Shown piece after piece: positions 27,691 to 39,842 of a DNA stretch of 64,000 nucleotides. This DNA comes from Spodoptera frugiperda. Its lineage: Eukaryota; Arthropoda; Insecta; Lepidoptera; Noctuidae. The notes below the pieces were generated by a model. It did no database searches and was not told where the DNA came from. It was given only the letters and a program-made list of their open reading frames with translations. The position numbers and the translations under genes were made by a program. The stretch lies in the NCBI RefSeq assembly GCF_023101765.2, contig NC_064229.1, forward strand, positions 2,422,001 to 2,486,000, given 5' to 3'. How positions within the stretch are numbered: position 1 is the first letter of the stretch; each line of letters starts with the position of its first letter.

Positions 27691-28879
27691 TTGATCTATT
27701 TCAAGGCAAACTATTAGGACATTACCGCATTTATTTTTTACCAATAATTGGCCTGTTTATTGTGAAAATTATCACGCGAAAGTGACAAGGTTAATTGAGA
27801 TATTTTTGAGTTGACATTTTGCGTGTAATTTAATGTAGGTTAATAAGAGTGTCATTCGGAGAATGCTAAGAATATAATTTCTTCGAGTTTCCAGTTTCCA
27901 TAAAACTGCTGTGGATACCAAACTGGGTTACTGATGCAATGTTGATAACTTTCAATAACAAATAAAGAACGCATTTTTAATTATAAAGTTCGTTTTTAAA
28001 CTTAAACATGAGTATTTGAAACAGTCTTCAACACAATATTTACTAATAAATTCTATCAACAAAAACTATAACAAAAACAATTTCCTTTAACAAATAATAA
28101 ACAAAGTTGAACAATTCACAGTGCACACAAATACACCATAAATTATCTCTAAACAAAAAAGATACACAACCATTACTTAACAATTATGTACTCGACGCTA
28201 TAAAATGCCAGTTAACTTATAAACATTATAATTACCAGAATATGAGTTGTAAACACCGTAGTTATACTAACCTACCTATGTAGGTTGGTATATGTTTTAT
28301 AATCCATTAGTACGCTTTTTGCGGCACTTTTTTCACAGCAATTAACTATTGGTCAACATGTAACACTATTAATTAGATTTATTTACTTTTTGCATTGATT
28401 ATTTATAGTTATTAGAATTTAATTTTGAATGATCTGTTTATTATAATTGTAGGTATTTAAAACATGTTCTATCTTAAATGTAATTTGAATAAAAACTATT
28501 TTATTATAGAATACTTAGCTTCCTAATTATATCAGTTGTCAGTGGGTGTACACTATATAGCAGCATTCGAATGTCCTATGCACCTCTGCCAACCCCTTAA
28601 GGGATAAAAGGCGTGACGTCGCAAAAAAAATGTCGTCCTAAAAGGTTCTTTATGACCATGTAATTAAGAAAGAAAGTCACAAGTGTTAGAATAATCATTT
28701 TTATAATAATTAATCAAGTAGATACATTCTCAGTCTCCCTTTTTCTATAAAACATTGACAATCAAAGCACAATCTTTGTCGACGTAAACACCAGAAATCG
28801 CTGCTTATGATCTTAATGAGACCAATATTAAACAAAATTCCTCTCCAAAAGCGAAGTTTCCAGCAGTAATCTTCCATCA

Positions 28880-28990
28880 CAGTGCACATGTCAATGCTAC
28901 TCGCCATAAGGCATGTGGCGGTCAGCCTGACCAAATCAGGCAAGGCCGGCCGGCTGGAGGTCGGCAGAAATATTCCACAGGTCTTAGGCT
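28880..28990. other. GC-rich unrecognised block, open on both strands
   Basis: The minus strand is open for 109 codons (28710-29039). The plus strand is open from about 28870 (ATGCTACTCGCCATAAGGCA onward) to a possible donor CCACAG|GTCTTA at 28980. Neither translation is recognised. It could be a decayed transposon. Confidence 0.3.
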
Positions 28991-31682
28991 CGAGCATATC
29001 CGTCAATATCCAAAATATTGGATGGTGATGGTCATCCATTCTTAAGGGTAATATGGATGTTTATTTTATCGTAAGAAAGTCTATCTGTTGGTTATTTTAA
29101 AGTGATTGTTGTGAATTGGAGAGGAAGTCTGTGTAAGCATTTCTGGATTTTTTTAACAAGGTTTAGGTTAAGTGCGTATTTTAAGTCTTTAAGTTGGAGA
29201 CTGGTTCAAACCTAAGAAGTCACTTTTTTAATTTTTAATAAGAAGAGAGTTGGAGCTCTCCTGATATGATATGATGATTGGTATACCAAAAACATGTGAG
29301 GTCTATACTTAAAATCGCATTACCAAATTCAAGTTTGCGAATTTGGGCCCATGGCAAAAACATTTTTTTTTCTTTTTCAACAAACCAGAACCAAAACAGA
29401 CTCAAGTTCAAAAAAACGTCAGATTACCATCAAAACACCAAAAAGGCTACCATGAGTGAGGACGGTCGTTAGGACCATAATAATCTTATTTCGAATCGCC
29501 TTGAGGGTTTCTTGAAACTCCATTGTTGCACCATGGCAGACTTCCATGGAATATTTTCTGTTTGCGAATCGGAGAAATACTTGTTTATATGTTTGTGGAA
29601 TGGAAAATAGGGTTTCTTCTTTTCTGAGTATGTAGCATAAGTAATTATGTATTCGCAGTAAGGAGTATGAGTTCCGACCGTTTTTGTTCCTCGTAATAAT
29701 TTTGTCTCCAATTTAAGTTCTGCAATAACAAACGGGTCTAACACCACACACCTTAAAATTTATATTTACACATCCTTCTTATGCATACATCTTCAAACAC
29801 ATATCCGCGTTATTTAAATCAACTTAAACACAAGCTCATTAAGACGAAAGAATCAAATTCAAATCAGGCGCAAGCCAATCAATTACCCAAACTTTTTTTC
29901 GTCCAAAAAACTTAGAACACAGTTCAAAAATAAATGAGACTGGCAAACGTATCGATGGTTTTACATGTGGGTTGGTTGTCAAGGTTAACCATTACGGTTA
30001 ATGGTTAATTTATAACCACGATGGCAGTTGTTAATGCTATTAGAATAAGTGAAGATGATAATGAATTGTAGTGTGGGCACGCTGATACAAAGCGCGGAGT
30101 CTTTTGATGAAGATTACGACATCTCGCGCACCTTGCATACAGACATAATACAAGTATTATGTTATGTTATCTAATCGCTGTTTCAGATAACATATTTATT
30201 TATAAACAAACTAGAATAGTTTGCTCACTTCCTCAAGAAACATTGTATTCTTAGGTGAACACAGAATTCGTTCAACGGTCTTGGAGTTCATCGCAAACAA
30301 ATATGTGACAGGGGGACTTTTTATGATATGTAAAGATTATACATATATGCGTATGGCTAAAAATAATAATTAAGTGACTGTGCCTATTTATTCACAGTCG
30401 CCTAATATTAGAATTATCGTTTCAATATCCATAACAGGTTATTTAAATCTATTAGGCGTATTGGGATTAGTTATTCAGTTGTTTTGTTAATCAGGCGCCA
30501 CTCTAGATCTTAGCTTATGGAGTTGAGATGGAATTTTTGCAAGTTATTGATGTCTCTGTTGGTTACGGAATTGGGAATTACTCAGCATGAATCAGCTTGC
30601 ATAATATTTGACAAAAATCATCGTTATATTTAGTGCAGTCCATTGCAACACGTTCTAATTACCCAATTTACTTTACTAGGAATTTCTTTTAGGAATGTGA
30701 GTAATGGATGAGGTAATGCAACAAGGTCAAACACTACATAACATACATATTCTAGAAATTACTTATATTCCAATTGCCAATCATTAATTAAAACACACAC
30801 CTTAGCGCAAAAAAATCGAAAAAAAGAACAAGTTTCATACATGTCAACTTTTTGTCGTCACAAATCGATTATTCATAATTAATCGATTAGAATCGATGCC
30901 AGACGGTCAGAGAGTCGGGTGCGGGTTATCAATCAACATTTCAACAAAGCCGTTGGCAAGGTTGGTACGTTGTACCGACGTGGGCGCGGTGAGGGTTAGA
31001 TCGAGTAGAAGGATTACATTGTTAGAATGACTTGTGGAAGCTTGGATTAAGAGAGGATACTGAGTGTTATGTCTTATTTGATTACGGATTAAAAAGTATT
31101 GAAAAAGTCTTTGTTTGTAAAAGTGAATCACCAATAGTATGTGGGTGTAACTTCTAAACGGCTGGACCAAATGCGATGATATTTTTTAATTGTTTGACAA
31201 AATGTTTTTACTAAAAATGTATACCTATATTTCCTTTTAATGTGACACAAGTGTGAAGACACAGAGTGAGTTACATTTACGAATAGAGAATAAAAATAGT
31301 GCATAATAAATTTATAAAACTTAATGATTTCCATGCAAAAGCATGGTTAATTCTGGGTGAAACATTTTTAACACAACACAACACTAAGAAATCAATATTA
31401 CACAGTAACATGACACTCAAGTACACTACTTACAGTAAAACCACGAAAATAAAAGAATATCAACAAGTAATTACCAAATAATGTCCACTTGGGTACCTAC
31501 CATCCTTAGTAATACAACCTTGGGACACGAGACCACTTGGCGATGAAACTAAAACCCTCATAGATGACATTAAACAAGTTTTGTAAGGTATTCTGAACAA
31601 ATACACAATGTATGGTTAAAATAACAAATAAACTGGGTATAGTTAATATTGTATTTTGTTAAACTTTTACTTTTATTGTAAA

Positions 31683-31848
31683 ACTAGCTTCTGCTAGCGG
31701 CTTTGCCGTAAGATAAATCCTATCACCCAAGGCAGCCCATACCCTCTCCGTAAACCAAATTTTATAATTTTAATAGTTTAGTATAGTTTCAGCGTGATTG
31801 ACGGACAAACACACAAACAAACAAACTTTCACGTAAAGTTAAACAGTT
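31683..31848 (-). repeat. Retroposon of the same type (minus orientation)
   Basis: AACTAGCTTCTGCTAGCGGC, CAAATTTTATAATTTTAATA and GACGGACAAACACACAAACA in reverse order relative to the plus copies. Confidence 0.6.
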
Positions 31849-33098
31849 TCTTAGAACAAAGTTTTGAAGTTTAATTGTTTAAAACAAAAGCGACATGATC
31901 ATATAACATTTTTTTTTAGTGCAGGAATGCAACCAAGTCTATTTACACAGCAACATGTCACATAGCCTCCATGCAAACATTGTAGTCACTCAAAATATTG
32001 GAAAAAATTTGGTCGAAATATATAAAATGTATTGTAGAGGCAACACACTCGTGTATTTTCCAAGTAATCTTCAAATGTAAATAAACAAACATCCGATACA
32101 TGAGAAATACATTTAGGAAATAACGAAGTTATTTAATGTCTGCATTCTTTGTTAGCGACGAAATATTTTGTTTACTGTTCCTGGTATAAAACCATGTTTT
32201 GTAAAAAAGTTCAAAAGATGTTTTTTGCTGTATATTTTCCTTAATTTGTTCTGTTAAGTCAGTAGTGCTTTTGACTTGATGTAGTTTCTAATCCTATATG
32301 TTTGATTTTTCGTCCAGTAAAGTAAGGCTTTTTATCTCTTCTAATGGACTATACGGCAATGCCCATTTATTAATAGAAATATAAAAAACCGGCTGTAAAG
32401 CTTTTAATTTTGATTACGTTCTATTAGAAATTCAAATTCAGCAAAATCAAAGACAATATCTTGAATCAAAGACACAAGTCACACTCGCAGGTAGCTTTTA
32501 TTAATCACGACGGCAATAAAAAAGTAATTCTGGGAATCCACATTATAGATACAGACACCAAGCACATCAAACTATCACAAAATATCCACACTCCACAATA
32601 GATTTTGAACCTTACGCTTACCGCAGATAGTTGAAAATTGATCAAACAATTTTGCCCTTTCTGGGATACCTTGATGTGCTGTCAATACATTTTATATGCG
32701 TCAAATAAAAAAAAACATAAAGCTTGATCAATGTTGATCTTAGATATAGAAACTGTCAGTAATTCTGATGTTGATCTAAGATAGTATTGATTAAGTCAAA
32801 AATAACTTGATGGTAATATAAAAAAAGGATAATGGATCATGATCCATTCGGTTTTTTGCGGATTAGGATTTACACCTGTGTTTTCCCCAAAAGGGATAAG
32901 TAGTAGTGTTAGAGGAATATATTAAAAATTCCAAGTATAAAGTTCTGATCCCGTCCTGTTTATTACTAATAGCTTTGTAACTAAATTTACACGGTAACTA
33001 AGACAGATACATTTTAGCTATCCGAATAACAACCTGACGATTTTATTTTTATTTGCAGGGCACAGGTGCATACGAGTGATAATAAGGGAAAGGTTAGC

Positions 33099-33243
33099 TT
33101 TTTCACCAGGGATGTGCTATGCTACGTTTCTGTGGCCCTTCCACCAATCGTATTCTTTGCCATACGTTGGTACACATGGCTTTATCTGGTGGAAACTCAC
33201 TTAAGATATGTTTTTATGTGGAAAGAGTCGTGCTATGGATGTG
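33099..33243 (+). repeat. Family E repeat fragment (left end)
   Basis: It begins TTTTTCACCAGGGATGTGCT, whose complement ends the copy at 38215-38523. Shared internal blocks are CTTCCACCAATC, TTGGTACACAT and TATGTTTTT.TGGAAAGA. Confidence 0.6.
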
Positions 33244-33254
33244 TGCTAAGGATG

Positions 33255-33345
33255 GTTCGTTTATTCGAGCCTTAAGCTGCGCAATCTCCTCCTCTCGTTT
33301 CGGTTACTCTAAACGTAAAGCAAACTTGTACTAATCGGAAGCCAC
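33255..33345. repeat. Family F repeat fragment
   Basis: TTTATTCGAGCCTTAAGC and TCTAAACGTAAAGCAAACTT match the second half of 49958-50095. It directly follows the family E fragment. Confidence 0.4.
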
Positions 33346-33799
33346 TGATCAATATCTTCCCACCATTTCAAGTACCTATTTTATAAGATACAATATACAA
33401 ATGTTTATGATCTATATCTAATAGAAACCTTCCTTCACACCGGAAGTGACGCGGAAATCAAAACATCAAGATCAGACCTCCACAATATTCGAACCATTAA
33501 TAATGTTTTATGACATTAACAATAAAACCTTATCACTCTGTTATCAGTGATCTATCTCAACGCCCTCATGTGTCGGGTCGTGAGCTGATTCTGAAGTCGT
33601 CAGCGCGTTTATTGACTACTAATCATATGGAGACACGATTTGTCCAGAAATAAGTTAGTTGTAGATTCTGGTGAATTAATGCTGCTTGTTTTATGATAGA
33701 AGATACTGAATGTTTCATTGCATGTCTTTTAGTTCCTGAAAGGGTTAAGAAAAGGGTGTTGTAACTTTCGTGAGACATACTTAATTAATTATTTCGATT

Positions 33800-33985
33800 G
33801 GCTTACTCACGTATTGTTTTGACGAGGAACTCGACTAGTTTCAAGCCATGCTAGAGGCTCATATTCATGAGCAGCATTCCGCGACACACGACGCGGCGAT
33901 TGTCGCGCTGCTACTGGTGAATATGAGCCTCTAGCATGGCTTGAAACTAGTCGAGTTCCTCGTCAAAACAATACGTGAGTAAGCC
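33800..33985. mobile_element. Foldback element with perfect 68-nt arms
   Basis: The left arm 33800-33867 and right arm 33918-33985 are exact reverse complements over 68 nt. The 50-base loop has smaller complementary parts (CGCGACA with TGTCGCG). Arms begin GGCTTACTCACGTA. There is no ORF. It resembles a foldback MITE; the 63573 element has related ends. Confidence 0.85.
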
Positions 33986-34718
33986 GATAACATAATAATT
34001 AAAATAATATGATTTTAGGTATTATTGATGATACATACTTACACCTTCGAAGGATTAACTGAAGTGATGTGATAACTATTTGCTAAGACATTTAACAACT
34101 TATTTTCTTAACCAACTTATGAATGAATACCCATTAATAGAAACCACTAAATACTTAACCAAAAACAGTCAGTAACACGAAACCCAGGAACGCGATCAAC
34201 CAATAATATACACTCTTGATTAATGCACAAAGTTTAGATTGGAATGCAACGCAAATAGCTGGATTATTGCACCTTACAATAGTAATGTAAGTTGAGCTAT
34301 TTGTAAGCGAGAACTAAGTAAACTCGTAACCCTTAGATAAAGGACAGACAGACAGACCATTCTTCAAGTTGAAGCACTTGGAATGCGTGGGTAGGCAGAC
34401 TGCATGCCTGCCTGGCGAGCTGCGGGTGTATGGGACCAGGGACAAGAGGTAGCGATAGAAAATGGTGAACAGTTGAAGATTTTTGAATTTGATCATTCAT
34501 ATTTATGTGCTTGTCTTGTGAGTAGAGTTGACAAGGTGAGATCAAGGTGGAGGGAGACTGCTTACCTATGATTTTATCGGAAAGCAGTAATAGAATGTAA
34601 AGACCCATCACCACCATCCCCAAAATCGACCTTCCCCAATGACTAACAGATCGGCCAACAAAGATTCATACACTACAAAAATAAACTTGTTACCTAATTA
34701 AAATAAATGTAAGACTAA

Positions 34719-34848
34719 TAGCCTGTTTCACAATGTCTGGATAGCCGCTATGTACCAGATACATTTGAATATTGAACGTAAATTGTATGAACTATCTGTG
34801 TCTATAAGTTTATCGGGCACTTATATGAAGGTGGTGAAACAGGCGCTA
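34719..34848. mobile_element. 130-bp MITE with CCTGTTTCAC termini
   Basis: It starts TAGCCTGTTTCAC and ends GTGAAACAGGCGC, followed by TAA. A TAA triplet also precedes it, which would suit a 3-bp target duplication of PIF/Harbinger type. Confidence 0.65.
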
Positions 34849-35846
34849 AGGATAATATAATCTTAACTTAACTTAGCTTATAACTTAAACCGCCTACCAA
34901 TCAGTCTCCAAGCATAACTTAACGCCGATAAGTTACAACTTGGCTTGCTTAGAGTGCCACCGTCCATAATGCTGAACCTAGGCATTTCTTACAATACCTG
35001 GATAATCTGTTTAATTCCTTTCCACTGTAGCCTTTAGGCTTTAGTTAGTATTCCTAATGTTTATTACAAATGGCTAACTGTTGGATCGAAGCTATTTGTT
35101 GTTGAAATTATATCCGGAATGAAGGTTATCTTCATGGAATGTTTTAGTTTGTATATCGGTTGTTGCTTTTTTGTATTCCTCTTTTTGATTTGGTTATTCA
35201 GTGTTTGTGAACTTTATGCTTTTAAAACTGCTAATAGGTTCCTTAGATATTCTTGTTTGTCAAACTCTAAATAGTTCATTTGTTATGGTGTCATTATCTA
35301 AAAAGCAGAACGATTTTCTATGCCTAAACTTTCTGAGAAAAATAGAGGAGAATTTTCTTTATTTCATTAAAACCTTCTCCAAAAAAATGTATAGAAGCCA
35401 AATAAGCCAGTACCTATACCAGTGAAGTTAACAGTATGTTACGCAAAGCATACTTCTCATTTCTCAAAGTACAACAACAGATCGTAATCACAAGAAAATA
35501 TTTCGACTTGACACTTCAGTAAACACAAACAGATTCAAGAAACCAATCAATCATCATTACGGTCCAACATAATAGGACCACACCCAAGGTCGCGAGATGA
35601 GAACCGACTCCCATACCCTACGGCGACAAACCATTAGAAATAACCAGTAGCGTTACAAAACCTTTAGATATTGATCAGTGAACTTTATGCGCGGGCGCAG
35701 CCGTGCTCGCGCAACGCGGCTGTGGATCATCGGTTGTCCCCCTACCGTCTACCTTGGCATAGTAATGTCGATTCTTGTTGAGTAAAGATACCGTGATGGA
35801 ACTTTGTAGATGGGTAGTGTGACTATTGGGTAGATTATTTTTTACA

Positions 35847-35869
35847 TACATACATACATACATACTTCA
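35847..35869 (+). repeat. CATA tetranucleotide microsatellite
   Basis: About five and a half perfect copies of CATA. Confidence 0.8.
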
Positions 35870-36069
35870 GGTAGGCAGAGAATATTTTTATAAAGATTTT
35901 GAAGTGGTCATAAAATTTTCTGTCTAGTAAGTCCTAACTTTGAATCATTTAAGGCAATGTGGTTATCAATTTCCAAAGCACTCATTCTTGAGTGTTTTAG
36001 AAATCATATGACACAACAACAATGGAAAACAGAGCTTACAAGAAACCACATAATGTCATAGAAAAAGAC

Positions 36070-36175
36070 ATAATATTTCGTCACACCCTTTATCCTCAAA
36101 GGGGTAGGCAGAGATGCACATTATGGAACGTAACGCCAGTGTACAATGTAAAGTGCCATACATAGTGAATTTCGA
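36070..36175 (-). repeat. Family C SINE tail fragment
   Basis: It contains the reverse complement of the family C tail (GGGGTAGGCAGAGATGCACA) and the neighbouring GGCATTAC-like block; the tRNA-like head is missing. Confidence 0.6.
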
Positions 36176-36883
36176 CTTTTTGGGTGGTAATTTAGTTTAC
36201 TATAACAGACGTCTGCATATGTAGAGGGTTTTTTCAAAACGTTTTAGTATGGTACCAACATGAGAACGTGTGAAGTAATATAAATACCTGCTATAGAATA
36301 TATTATCACATATAACAGGCATTACATCAGTTTATGGCGAGATACCGTTCCGTATCGCGTAACCCCACTGTTGGGATTACAGTTTAATCGAAATTAATCG
36401 TTATCCGAGATTGAGAGATTGGTTAGTTAGTTTGTGGTCGCGGTTAGTTACATGATATTGTTATTCTGGTGTAAATGTGTTTGATTCTTGACTCGGGCTT
36501 TTTTCATAACTGAGGTTCATGGCTTGTGCAATGCATGTTCAAAAAAAAACAAATAAAATTTTATTTGTTTTTTTTCTGCACACCTAATCTATTTTCTAAT
36601 TTCCTTGGCTGCTTAGTATTTAAATGAGTGATCATAAGCGAAGAGTTTCGGTAAAAGTATAAATATTAAATTACACAAAAAAAACCCTAATTTCTCAGAG
36701 GTACATTTCGACTTTCTGATAATTATAATACGATTTAGATAACATAGGTAATTTAGTTAACTATAACACAAAACGATAACTAAAGCACTACATAATAAAG
36801 ACTAAAAACCCATGATTAATTGTTGTAATATTTATCTTGAAATTATAATGTCAGTATCAACACACTCTAGATACGATCTGCCA

Positions 36884-36924
36884 GACCACGTGCATCCCTA
36901 TCGAGTTACAGCGACCACGTGCAT
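36884..36924. promoter_or_regulatory. Duplicated CACGTG E-box
   Basis: The 12-mer GACCACGTGCAT occurs at 36884-36895 and again at 36913-36924. CACGTG is the canonical site of bHLH factors such as CLOCK/CYCLE or Myc/Max. Regulatory use is inferred. Confidence 0.35.
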
Positions 36925-37099
36925 TAATTGCCGCATCCACTCTGAATAGTACGCTATACATTCATGGTAGACATGCGTCAATGTACTTTAGGAACAGGAA
37001 AATATTATGCATATGTTTCCTTGAGAAATTAGTTGAATTTATATTTGTGTTGAATGTCCATTCTTAGTAAGCTTTTTGCTACTACCCTCGTTTGTTGGG

Positions 37100-37360
37100 G
37101 ACTGCCTTTGTTGGTCGTTGGTTGGAAAAGCAACTGCCAGGCAAGGGGTTTCGGGATCGATTCCTGTGTTGGGCAATGAATTACTTAGCTTTTTTTCGGT
37201 TTTGTATATCGATGTAATGGTAGTAACACGGAGTCTGGAATTGTGTCCGGTATATGACAAAGTATAACACAAATGGTGAAAAGTGGATGTACATTTTACA
37301 GTGGCATTACCGTAATGTGCATCTCTGCTTACCCCTTCAGAGATAAAATACGCGACAATA
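37100..37360 (+). repeat. tRNA-derived SINE (family C)
   Basis: Head GGTCGTTGGTTGGAAAAGCA, B box GGGATCGATTCC, then ACACGGAGTCTGGAATTGTG, GGTGAAAAGTGGATGTACAT and the tail GCATCTCTGCTTACCCC. Both overlapping ORFs are incidental. Confidence 0.78.
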
Positions 37361-37614
37361 CGTTTTTTTTCTACTACAATGTGACTAAATTCTATCTTAT
37401 CGATTGTTTTTAATTGATGCAATTTGTTGTTTTGATTGCCACGCTATATTCCCCGAATTAATGCATTGTTTGCAAGGTGGAAATTACTCATTTCCTTTTG
37501 TAAGAGGGGATAAACAGAGTTTAAAGAACTTTGGTCTTTTTATCTCATTAGGTATGTACATTTTCAGAATTCGCCATTCCAAACTCTGTGCTTGAAAATA
37601 TTTAGGCCAACACA

Positions 37615-37742
37615 TGGATAGTACGGCAGGCCTCAAGTTGAAAAGCAGGAGAAGCAACGGGGTGGTTTTTAGTCAGAGTTTGATACTCCCTCTCGCCTCG
37701 CCTAAGGCGAGAGAAGTCATGGGATGATTTCCCCCTTAAAAA
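37615..37742 (+). repeat. Family D dispersed element (copy 4)
   Basis: Blocks CAAGTTGAAAAGCAGGAG, GGGGTGGTTTTTAGTCAGAG and CTCTCGCCTCGCCTAAGGCG, then AGAAGTCATGGGATGATTTC. Confidence 0.72.
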
Positions 37743-38214
37743 AGGCCTCAAGTTCATTAGCCATACACATTATTCATACATTCAAATCACATACTTTCGT
37801 CCCACTAAGAAACTTCTTCACAAGGCAAACCACATACCGACACATGCAAATACCAACCAGCTATCTTTTCAATAACTATTAAACAATAAACAATATCTTT
37901 TTAAACTGGACACCAATATTTCGTAACTTAATAAAGGACAATTTATATACAGTGACCAGCAAGAGAAGCTACCCCTTTTTATACAAATTTCTCTATTAGA
38001 TTTTCAGCTATATTTGTTTAGATGTAAAGTCGAAAATCGTATTGACAGATTGGATAGCTTGACCTGCTGCTTATTGGTACAGTATTGGCGAAGTGGTTGG
38101 TTCTAAAATATCAATGGACTGGTAGCGAGATGGTATCTTACTTGACAAATGACTCTCAAGGCAGGTGGTCTAGCGTTGTGTGGATAGAATAATTGGTCGA
38201 TATGTTGTTACATA

Positions 38215-38523
38215 TTGCAATCTAGAAGAATATGTGTCAACATATGCTAAGTTGCTATGGATGCGTTTGGCTTCCACCAATCATATTCATTGGTACACAT
38301 AGCTTAGCTCTGGTGGAACGGACAGTTACGCTATGTTTTTTATTATGGAAAGACGCCTGCTATGGATACCCTACTATCGATACATCGGATACTGGAGCTG
38401 CACATCCTCCTCGTACCTACAGCTACATAGCTTAGTATCAGTGGAAACGTTCACATAGTTTCATAGTTTAGCTATTACATCTTCGTAGTATAGCTAAATA
38501 GCACATCCCTGGTGGAAAAACAC
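38215..38523 (+). repeat. Family E repeat, larger copy
   Basis: It shares TGGCTTCCACCAATCATATT, TTGGTACACATAGCTTAGC and TATGTTTTTTATTATGGAAA with 33099-33243, and ends TAGCACATCCCTGGTGGAAA, the complement of that copy's left terminus. Confidence 0.6.
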
Positions 38524-39155
38524 CCTTTTGTCTACATTGCTGTCGTGATGGTTGGTAAAACCTGTAAAACCCTCATATTTTTATGTATACAATTAATTCT
38601 TCTAATTACCATAAACACTTCCTTAGGAGCCAACATTCCATCGAGTCAATATTCTTGATTAACTCGAGATGAAAGTCAATTAACAGTGGATAGTAATTAT
38701 GACCCGCGTTTCGTAACCAGCAGTTAAATGTAATGGTTTTAGAAGATAAATTAACATATTTTATTGCTAACTACAGTTTAGTTTGAAGTTAATATTACGT
38801 CAGATGGTATGGTGCACTTTTGAAGCTGTTGGATGGGATTTTATTTTGAGACATTTTATCATAAATTTAATTCTCAGGTTTTTATCCAAAGCGAAAAACA
38901 GTTTAATTTTGATGTGTTAAATGATAGTAACTTTAAACATAGGGACTAAATACTAGTTTGAAAAAACTTTAACAATCTCATTCAGCATTTTAAAGTCTTT
39001 TACTAAGCTAAATAAATTGGAGGAAAGATATTTAGAAGTATAAAATCGCCAATCCCATATTTCGTAAAATTCCCCAAAACACCAAAATTGCTTCACAACA
39101 TAATAAGATTAAGCAACACGCTTTATTTAAAAAAAACATATTTACCTGTAGCTTT

Positions 39156-39842
39156 AATAAAACGAACATTAAGAAAAAAACCGGCCAGTGCGAGTCGGAC
39201 TCGCCCATGAAGGGTTCCGTAACAGCAAGTAGATGACATAATATAAAAGTTGTAAAATAACTTGGTTTTACATAGTGTTTGTATGAACGACAAAGTTATA
39301 TTTGCGGTTTTTGAAAATGTTTTATTTCTCAAAAACTAATAATAATCATTCAAACCAATTTTCGTTGTTAGTTTCCATTAAAATCTACAGCATATATTTT
39401 TTTCAGTTTTCTCACTCTCTTATTTTAAAAGTTAGAGGGGGGACACTCATTTTTCCACTTTGGAAGTCTAACTTTCAAAATTGATTTTGACGAAAAGTGG
39501 TTTTAGGAACCTTAATGTCTTTTTTAAAGACCTATCCATAGACACCAATCACGGATATGTTAGCGAAAAAAAATTTTTTTTGAACCAGTTCCATGTATGG
39601 AGTGCCCCCTTTAATTTTTAAATTTATTAAGTTTTATTCAAAATTCATAGCGGTTATCGAAATACATCATCTTACAAAGATTCAACTATGTAGGCCCAAC
39701 AGTTTCGGAAATAAATGGCTGTGACATACGGACGGACAGACGGACAGACGGACAGAGGGACAGACGGACAGACGGACAGACATGACGAATCTATAAGGGT
39801 TCCGTTTTTTGCCATTTGAATAAAACGAACATTAAGAAAAAA
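39156..39842 (+). mobile_element. 639-bp element with a 24-bp target-site duplication
   Basis: The same 24 bases (AATAAAACGAACATTA plus AGAAAAAA) occur at 39156-39179 and 39819-39842 and bound 39180-39818. The insert opens CCGGCCAGTGCGAGTCGGAC, a sequence familiar from many lepidopteran repeats, includes a GGACAGAC microsatellite (39733-39782) and ends AGGGTTCCGTTTTTTGCCAT. No coding region is present. A long direct repeat suggests target-primed reverse transcription. Confidence 0.78.

Larger units (their letters stand above)
21197..33098. other. Non-coding, probable intron, few repeats
   Basis: Besides the entries at 22342, 23425, 24898, 25899, 27587, 28880 and 31683 nothing is supported. 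Two weakly similar tracts at 24165-24235 and 24790-24862 (CCGG..GCTGTCA, TTGCATAA.ACA) may be relics of an old SINE. Confidence 0.55.
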
